From JBGLNL01 sp964548045 (GTDB lineage Bacteria; Chloroflexota; Dehalococcoidia; SZUA-161; SpSt-899): 19,002 bases of DNA. The stretch spans positions 1-19,002 of the forward strand of contig CAZJQZ010000039.1 of the NCBI GenBank assembly GCA_964548045.1, given 5' to 3'. The translations under genes were made by a program, and so were the position numbers. The notes beneath the pieces are model-generated. The model saw only the letters and a list, made by a program, of their open reading frames with translations. It was not told the origin of the DNA and did no database searches. Below are positions 14,501 through 19,002 of the stretch, piece by piece (positions within the stretch are counted from its first letter, which is position 1; each line of letters starts with the position of its first letter).

Positions 14501-15526
14501 ATGAAACCACAGGAACTCTCCTCCCGCTATCGGGCCGACCTCGATGAAGGGTTGCGTTCGATAGTTGGAGATTCCTTTTTGCCTCTCTATCACATGATGC
14601 GCTATCACTTGGGTTGGGTTGATGTTGATGGACAGGCCAGGTTAACCAGTGGTGGAAAGTTGCTTCGTCCATCCCTGTGCCTGCTTTCCTGCGAAGCTGT
14701 CGGTGGTGACTGGAAAAAGGCAGTACCTGCTGCTGCGGCGTTGGAGTTGTTGCACAATTTCACCCTTGTTCACGATGACATCGAAGATGGCGATCACGAG
14801 CGCCGGGGTATACCGACTGTCTGGCATGTCTGGGGAATGCCGCAGGGTATCAACACCGGCGATGCCATGCACGTCCTCTCTCGGCTGGCCTTGCTCAAAC
14901 TTGAAGAAAAGGGTGTTCCTCCTCCGAAAGTGCTTCGTGCCGCGAGACTGCTGGATGAAACCTGCCTCAGTTTATGCGAAGGGCAATATCTGGATATTTC
15001 ATTCGAGGATCGACTTGATATTGGAGTGGATGATTATTTGAAGATGATCGGAGGAAAGACGGCGGCGCTCTTTGCCTGTTCGCTCAAGATAGGCGCTTTG
15101 CTGGGCACCGACGATGAACGACCGATTGAAAACTTGTCGGAGTTCGGGCGGAACCTTGGGCTGGCCTTTCAGATACAGGATGATGTGCTGGGCATCTGGG
15201 GTGAGGACAGCAAAACCGGGAAATCGACAGCCAGCGATATCCTCAAAAAAAAGAAAACTCTGCCGGTTGTTTATGCATTTGAAAATGCCGGAAGGGAACA
15301 GATTGAGGATTTGACTTCAATATACAGGCAAGATGAGATTGGTGAGAAAGACCTTGCCCCGGTCCTGAATATTCTTGAAGAATCGGGTGCCCGCCAGTAT
15401 TCCGAGGGAATTGCCGGGAAATACTTGGACAAAGCGCTGGAGTATCTGGCGAAGGCGGAGATATCTCCTTCTTCCAAACAGGACTTTATCTCACTGGCTG
15501 GATTTATGGTTGAACGGGAATACTAG
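14501..15526 (+). CDS. Trans-isoprenyl diphosphate synthase (polyprenyl synthetase family)
   Basis: Condenses isopentenyl diphosphate with an allylic diphosphate to make a linear prenyl chain. The 341 residues include the K-L-L-R-P motif (53-57), the first Asp-rich motif D-D-I-E-D (92-96), the K-T pair at 186-187, and the second Asp-rich site Q-I-Q-D-D-V-L-G (224-231). A Phe is five residues before the first Asp-rich motif, a position that often limits chain length to C15-C20, so a geranylgeranyl or farnesyl product is plausible but not proven. No good ribosome-binding site; the ATG lies 2 nt after rpiB, which suggests coupling. Confidence 0.93.
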   Translation: MKPQELSSRYRADLDEGLRSIVGDSFLPLYHMMRYHLGWVDVDGQARLTSGGKLLRPSLCLLSCEAVGGDWKKAVPAAAALELLHNFTLVHDDIEDGDHERRGIPTVWHVWGMPQGINTGDAMHVLSRLALLKLEEKGVPPPKVLRAARLLDETCLSLCEGQYLDISFEDRLDIGVDDYLKMIGGKTAALFACSLKIGALLGTDDERPIENLSEFGRNLGLAFQIQDDVLGIWGEDSKTGKSTASDILKKKKTLPVVYAFENAGREQIEDLTSIYRQDEIGEKDLAPVLNILEESGARQYSEGIAGKYLDKALEYLAKAEISPSSKQDFISLAGFMVEREY

Positions 15527-15534
15527 GTATTGAT

Positions 15535-17406
15535 ATGAGTTCACATCGAATTGTTTTCCTCCCCTCCGGATTTGAGGTCTCAGTTAATGAGGGAATCTTA
15601 CTTCGGGAAGCAGCGCACCTGGCGGGCGAGGATATCGAAACGATTTGCGGCGGGAAGGGCTCCTGCGGAAAATGCCGGGTACGAATCCTCGAAGGTCACG
15701 AGCACGGGGTTGAATCTAGCATGTTGCACCTTTCTCCTTTTAGCGAATCGGAGCGAAGCTATGCTGATAGATATGGGCTTAAGCCGGACGAACGGCTTTC
15801 CTGCCAGGCTCAGGTAATCGGAGATGTGGCCGTTTTTGTGCCGGAAGAGAGCCGTGTTGGCCGGTTCTCGCCTCAAAAAGCGGCTGGCGGGAACAAAGTT
15901 GACATAAAACCCGCTATCGCTAAATATCACATGGAGCTTTCCCCGAAATCAGACTGGGAACAATTTCTCTCCGAATTTGAGGCCGGCTTCGGTTTGCATG
16001 ATCTGATTATCGATCCCCACGCAAAAACCAGTTTGGCTAACATGCTCGGTCAGAGCAGTGAAGGTGTCACTCTGACGGTATGGGATGACCGGGAAATCAT
16101 TCTGGCGGAAGAGGGTTGGAAAGAAAAGGCTTATGGACTGGCCCTGGATATCGGTACCACCACCGTGGCTGGATATCTGTGCGATTTGGGGGACGGGAAA
16201 ATCGTAGCTAGCGAAGCGATGCTCAATCCGCAGGTTCGGTTTGGCGAGGATATAATGACCCGCATCGCTTATGCCAAAGAAAATGCGGATGGCCTTGCCG
16301 AGATGAATCAGGAGATTATCTACGCAGTTAACGAACTCGCGCGGAATATTACTTTGCAGGTGGGACTTACCCTTGATGATATTGCCGAAATGGTCGTGGT
16401 GGGCAATACTGTGATGCACCACATTTTCCTCGGGCTGGATATTGTGCAGCTCGGAATGTATCCGTTTCCGCCGGCGATTGAAACTTCTGTTAATCGGAAA
16501 GCCAGCGAACTGGGACTTGAAATTTTACCTTCAGCCAACGTTCATGTGCTCCCCATTGAAGCTGCGTTTGTGGGTGCGGATAACGTGGGGGTGATGATTG
16601 CCGAAGAGCCGTACAACCAGGATGAGGTGTTGCTCATAATTGATGTTGGTACTAATGGCGAGTTGATTCTGGGTAACCGTCAGCGAATGCTTTCGGCATC
16701 ATGTGCCACCGGGCCTGCGTTTGAGGGCGGAAATATTAGATTTGGTATGCGGGCAGCTCCTGGTGCGATCGATCGGGTTCGAATTGATTGCCACGCGTAT
16801 GAAGTGAGCTTCAGTACCATCGGGAAACCGGGGTGGAGCCCGGAAATCAATACTGATCAAATACAGGCGAGAGGCATCTGCGGTTCCGGGATCATCGATG
16901 CTGTGGCGGAAATGCTGGGCGCAGGAATTATCAGGAAGGATGGCGGTTTCGATAAATCGTTAACCTCCTCCCGGCTTCGAGCGGGGCAGGATGGCAAACC
17001 CGAATTTGTAATTGCTTGGGCGCAGGAAACGGCAATTGGGCAGGATATAACGGTTGTTCAGAAAGATGTTCGGGCGATTCAACTGGCTATGGCTGCCATG
17101 TCTACCGGGGCTCAGTTGATGATGAAACGGATGGGAATTGAGAAACCTGATAGAGTGCTGCTGGCAGGAGCGTTTGGTGCAGTGATCGATCCCCGCCGCG
17201 CGCTCAAATTGGGGATGTTTCCGGATTGCGGTTTGAGCAGTGTTGAAGCGGTTGGCAATGCTGCCGGGGACGGTGCGCGCATGGCCTTATTAAATAAGGA
17301 AAAGAGAATTGAAGCGGATCGGGTTGTGCGGGAAGTTGAATATGTTGAATTGACGGAAGAGCCCGGATTCAATGAGGCTTTTGTGAAGGCGACGCATTTC
17401 CCTTAA
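15535..17406 (+). CDS. RACE-like [2Fe-2S]/ASKHA activator of corrinoid enzymes
   Basis: A 623-residue protein of the RACE (reductive activator of corrinoid-dependent enzymes) type, which use ATP to drive reduction of inactive Co(II) corrinoid cofactors. Residues 1 to about 95 are a plant-type ferredoxin with cluster ligands Cys 38, 44, 47 (C-G-G-K-G-S-C-G-K-C) and Cys 90. A linker follows, then a DUF4445/ASKHA ATPase: L-A-L-D-I-G-T-T-T-V-A-G-Y near 200, V-V-G-N-T-V-M-H-H near 290, I-D-V-G-T-N-G-E near 365, and L-L-A-G-A-F-G near the C-terminus. Its target (corrinoid methyltransferase, CFeSP or dehalogenase) is not in the window. It follows the prenyl synthase by 8 nt. A damaged copy of its 3' end lies at 18830-19002. 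Confidence 0.92.
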   Translation: MSSHRIVFLPSGFEVSVNEGILLREAAHLAGEDIETICGGKGSCGKCRVRILEGHEHGVESSMLHLSPFSESERSYADRYGLKPDERLSCQAQVIGDVAVFVPEESRVGRFSPQKAAGGNKVDIKPAIAKYHMELSPKSDWEQFLSEFEAGFGLHDLIIDPHAKTSLANMLGQSSEGVTLTVWDDREIILAEEGWKEKAYGLALDIGTTTVAGYLCDLGDGKIVASEAMLNPQVRFGEDIMTRIAYAKENADGLAEMNQEIIYAVNELARNITLQVGLTLDDIAEMVVVGNTVMHHIFLGLDIVQLGMYPFPPAIETSVNRKASELGLEILPSANVHVLPIEAAFVGADNVGVMIAEEPYNQDEVLLIIDVGTNGELILGNRQRMLSASCATGPAFEGGNIRFGMRAAPGAIDRVRIDCHAYEVSFSTIGKPGWSPEINTDQIQARGICGSGIIDAVAEMLGAGIIRKDGGFDKSLTSSRLRAGQDGKPEFVIAWAQETAIGQDITVVQKDVRAIQLAMAAMSTGAQLMMKRMGIEKPDRVLLAGAFGAVIDPRRALKLGMFPDCGLSSVEAVGNAAGDGARMALLNKEKRIEADRVVREVEYVELTEEPGFNEAFVKATHFP

Positions 17407-17470
17407 ATAATTTTTCTGTGATGATCCTCTAGTCTAATTGGTGTTACACCAGACAACCTGATTAAGCCAA

Positions 17471-17806
17471 CTATCGTTCCACTACCTGAGAACCTACTGG
17501 CAACTCGAACAATCTATCCGGCAGCTCTGGGTTGAAATTGAACTTATGGTACACAGATACCAGTACATTATTGGTGTCAGTTTCCTCAACTCGGAGTGGA
17601 AGTCCATAATCATTGGATAGCCATATTTTTGAGCAAGCCCCCGTATTATCCGAGTATTCAAAAAGCCGACAAGATTTTCCATTCAATATCTCATCACTGA
17701 CAGCAGAAAGATCGCAGTCCATAATGGCATTGCCAAGTTCATGTGGCAATGTTAGCAACGGAGGAACTGTAAGCATTATTGCCAGCTTTTTCAAGGTTCT
17801 CATCAT
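17471..17806 (-). pseudogene. Truncated LolA/lipoprotein-sorting-like protein, C-terminal part
   Basis: The 111-residue frame looks like the C-terminal third of the LolA-like outer membrane lipoprotein-sorting family: E-I-L-N-G-K-S-C-R-L-F-E-Y, S-K-I-W-L-S-N-D-Y-G-L-P-L-R-V-E, and F-N-F-N-P-E-L-P-D-R-L-F-E-L-P. The N-terminal half of such a protein and its signal peptide are missing. The hydrophobic stretch I-M-L-T-V-P-P-L-L-T-L-P reads like an internal segment of the family rather than a proper signal sequence, and no ribosome-binding site precedes the ATGs at 17806 and 17803. Most likely a gene remnant; a short functional protein cannot be excluded. Confidence 0.5.
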
Positions 17807-17857
17807 TTCGAGGTATTAGCGTGACCAGACCAAAGGTGTAAGGCAATCTTCTTACAG

Positions 17858-17900
17858 GCAAAAAGAGGGCCATCTGGTTATAACAAGACAGCCCTCTTCG
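17858..17900 (-). terminator. Rho-independent terminator after the SnoaL-like gene
   Basis: On the minus strand AAGAGGGC (17898-17891) pairs with GCCCTCTT (17870-17863) across a 20-nt loop, and a run of T follows the stem. It lies about 90 nt downstream of the SnoaL-like stop. There is no T run in the plus direction. Confidence 0.65.
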
Positions 17901-17990
17901 AAGCGGCTCTCAGTCCTGCGGCGGAAGTATTCCTCACCAATTGAGAATCTCCGAGCAAGGAACGAGGTCAGGAAATTGAAAACCTTTTAT

Positions 17991-18446
17991 CTAAAGATTA
18001 CTCGATCTTGGTGTTTGAATGGGAGCTTCAAGCGCACCCAGTTTCTGCAGAAATGTGAAACCATCCATATAGTTAGTATGTCTGGCAATCTTATTTCCAC
18101 GCATCTCGACTATCGCAGACCCACGCTGGAAAATGGGCTTTCCGGTTGCCGGCAGGTCCGGAAAGTCGCCCTGATGAGTGCCTGTCATGATCCACTCGAA
18201 ACTTGCCATGTTTCCGCCAATGAAGTAGGACGGCCACTGCAACTTGAAATCAGGTATGGCGCTGAACGTTAGGTTGAATTCAGCCGTTAACTCTGCTTTA
18301 CCCTTTACAATCTGCTCCATCCACACTTTTTCGTAGATTCCATCATCCGTGTAAAAGGAAACTAGCTTCTCAACATCATGATTATTCCACGCTATGCAAT
18401 AATCGTCCAGTATCGCCTTAATATCAACCTGTGATGCAGTTGTCAT
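17991..18446 (-). CDS. SnoaL-like (NTF2-fold) protein, ester cyclase/isomerase type
   Basis: A 151-residue cytosolic protein of the SnoaL/NTF2-like superfamily, whose members include polyketide cyclases, steroid isomerases and many proteins of unknown substrate. Typical features: A-W-N-N-H-D-V-E-K-L-V-S-F-Y-T-D-D in the first helix region, F-E-W-I-M-T-G-T-H-Q-G in the central strands, and A-T-G-K-P-I-F-Q-R-G-S-A-I-V-E-M with G-N-K-I near the end. ATG 18446 was chosen because GGAGGGG lies immediately before it and the domain starts there; the frame is open to 18557 but that extension has no family character. It has a terminator downstream and a candidate leader RNA upstream. No biosynthetic cluster surrounds it, so no specific function is assigned. 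Confidence 0.82.
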   Translation of the reverse strand: MTTASQVDIKAILDDYCIAWNNHDVEKLVSFYTDDGIYEKVWMEQIVKGKAELTAEFNLTFSAIPDFKLQWPSYFIGGNMASFEWIMTGTHQGDFPDLPATGKPIFQRGSAIVEMRGNKIARHTNYMDGFTFLQKLGALEAPIQTPRSSNL

Positions 18447-18603
18447 TTTCCCCTCCTTTTTTGTATCTTTTGATTCCGTTGGAATACTGATATCTGGAAA
18501 AGCACAACAGCTACAGAATGACTCCCGTTCGTGTCGATTTAAAAAATGTCTTACCACCCCCTTTGCGGCAGGTATTTGGATGCTTTCGGTTTCCCGCCAG
18601 AAC
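18447..18603. other. Intergenic stretch between SnoaL-like gene and candidate RNA
   Basis: Beyond the SnoaL-like ribosome-binding site (GGAGGGG) I see no convincing promoter, gene or repeat here. It would be the 3' part of a leader if the upstream terminator is read through. Confidence 0.4.
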
Positions 18604-18640
18604 CGAAAAAGAGCTGTTCATTGAAGACTGAACAGCTCTT
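18604..18640 (-). terminator. Strong Rho-independent terminator
   Basis: Perfect 12-bp stem AAGAGCTGTTCA (18640-18629) / TGAACAGCTCTT (18620-18609) with an 8-nt loop. On the minus strand the stem runs into TTTTT. It points at the candidate RNA as the terminated transcript, because no other minus-strand gene lies immediately upstream in the window. Confidence 0.8.
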
Positions 18641-18729
18641 AGCTGCCAGTGAATCCGACACTGGCTACTGCATTGATTTGATTACGCATCGTAACCATCC
18701 TGTCGCGGAGATTGATGCGAATATCTGAG
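18604..18729 (-). ncRNA. Candidate small RNA or attenuator leader, about 125 nt
   Basis: A transcript from the consensus promoter at 18736-18763 would start near 18729 and end at the terminator at 18604-18640. Within it lies a perfect 7-bp hairpin GCCAGTG (18665-18659) / CACTGGC (18651-18645) with a 7-nt loop, directly next to the terminator. CAGCT (18645-18641) can alternatively pair with AGCTG (18637-18633) in the terminator's 5' arm, which would disrupt both hairpins. A tiny ORF of 16 codons (ATG in the motif ACGATGCGT, AGGA upstream) also fits inside. It may be a stand-alone sRNA or a leader for the SnoaL-like gene 158 nt further on. No Rfam family recognised. Confidence 0.5.
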
Positions 18730-18735
18730 AAATTG

Positions 18736-18763
18736 ATTATATCACCCTGCCCGGTTGTGTCAA
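18736..18763 (-). promoter_or_regulatory. Consensus sigma70 promoter of the candidate RNA
   Basis: Perfect TTGACA (18763-18758) and perfect TATAAT (18741-18736) on the minus strand with a 16-nt spacer. It is the best promoter match seen in the window and has no protein gene immediately after it. Confidence 0.75.
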
Positions 18764-18829
18764 TACCTGATTTAGGACGATTTGAAGAACAAAAGTCAGG
18801 AGTTCAAAAAGCAATAGGCTGAAAAATTG

Positions 18830-19002
18830 GTGATCGATCTCCGCCACGTGCTCAAATTGGGGATGTTCCCGGATTGCGGTTTGAGCAATGTTGAAGCGGT
18901 TGGCAATGCCGCCGGGGACGGTGCGCGCATGGCCTTATTAAATAAGTAAAAGAGAATTGAAGCGGATCGGGTTGTGCGGGAAGTTGAATATGTTGAATTG
19001 AC
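18830..19002 (+). pseudogene. Duplicated 3' fragment of the RACE gene with nonsense mutation (continues past window)
   Basis: These 173 bases match 17182-17354 of the RACE gene with seven substitutions by eye (about 96% identity), six of them transitions. The match begins abruptly at GTGATCGAT. One change turns GAA into TAA (after A-L-L-N-K), so the copy cannot encode the end of the protein. No start codon or ribosome-binding site of its own is seen. It continues beyond the window edge, so its full extent is unknown. Confidence 0.9.

Noticed and set aside
17434..17456. Hairpin TGGTG-TTA-CACCA after the RACE gene as terminator
   Set aside because: The stem is short and no T run follows in either direction.
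18447..18557. N-terminal extension of the SnoaL-like gene
   Set aside because: It lacks family similarity, and a strong GGAGGGG ribosome-binding site lies just before ATG 18446.
18546..18728. A 60-codon plus-strand ORF across the terminator hairpins
   Set aside because: It reads through two perfect hairpins and lacks a ribosome-binding site or family similarity.

Overview
This window looks like a chromosomal segment of an anaerobic Chloroflexota bacterium, probably Dehalococcoidia. That assignment is inferred from protein character (a corrinoid-activation ferredoxin/ASKHA protein, YidC without a large periplasmic domain, lipoproteins, mid-range GC) and was not tested by any search. No rRNA, tRNA, CRISPR array or transposase was seen.

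Left arm, minus strand, 12042 down to 1. The order of transcription is guaA, a Met-rich lipoprotein, purD, purE, purB, two small paralogous helical proteins, pepA, a coiled-coil/metallo-beta-lactamase fusion, then rpmH, rnpA, yidD, a beta-propeller lipoprotein and the 5' part of yidC (cut by the window edge). These genes cover purine synthesis (PurD, PurE, PurB, GuaA), peptide turnover, and the ribosome/RNase P/membrane-insertion cluster. rpmH has its own promoter, which overlaps the end of the metallo-beta-lactamase gene.

Right arm, plus strand, 12159 to 17406. Divergent from guaA are tsaC (Sua5/YrdC), an MFS exporter, rpiB, a trans-type polyprenyl diphosphate synthase and a RACE-like activator of corrinoid enzymes. 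Most gaps are under 20 nt, so these are probably one or two operons.

Right end, 17407 to 19002, is an accessory region. It holds a truncated LolA-like gene and a SnoaL-like gene (both minus), a candidate small RNA or leader with a consensus promoter and a strong terminator, and a mutated second copy of the 3' end of the RACE gene.

The most unusual signal is at 5720-5995 (minus). A small reading frame is interrupted by an in-frame UGA that lines up with a Cys-Cys motif in the adjacent paralog, and it is followed at the right distance by a hairpin with the properties of a bacterial SECIS element. This is a candidate new selenoprotein family. A nonsense mutation is the main alternative.
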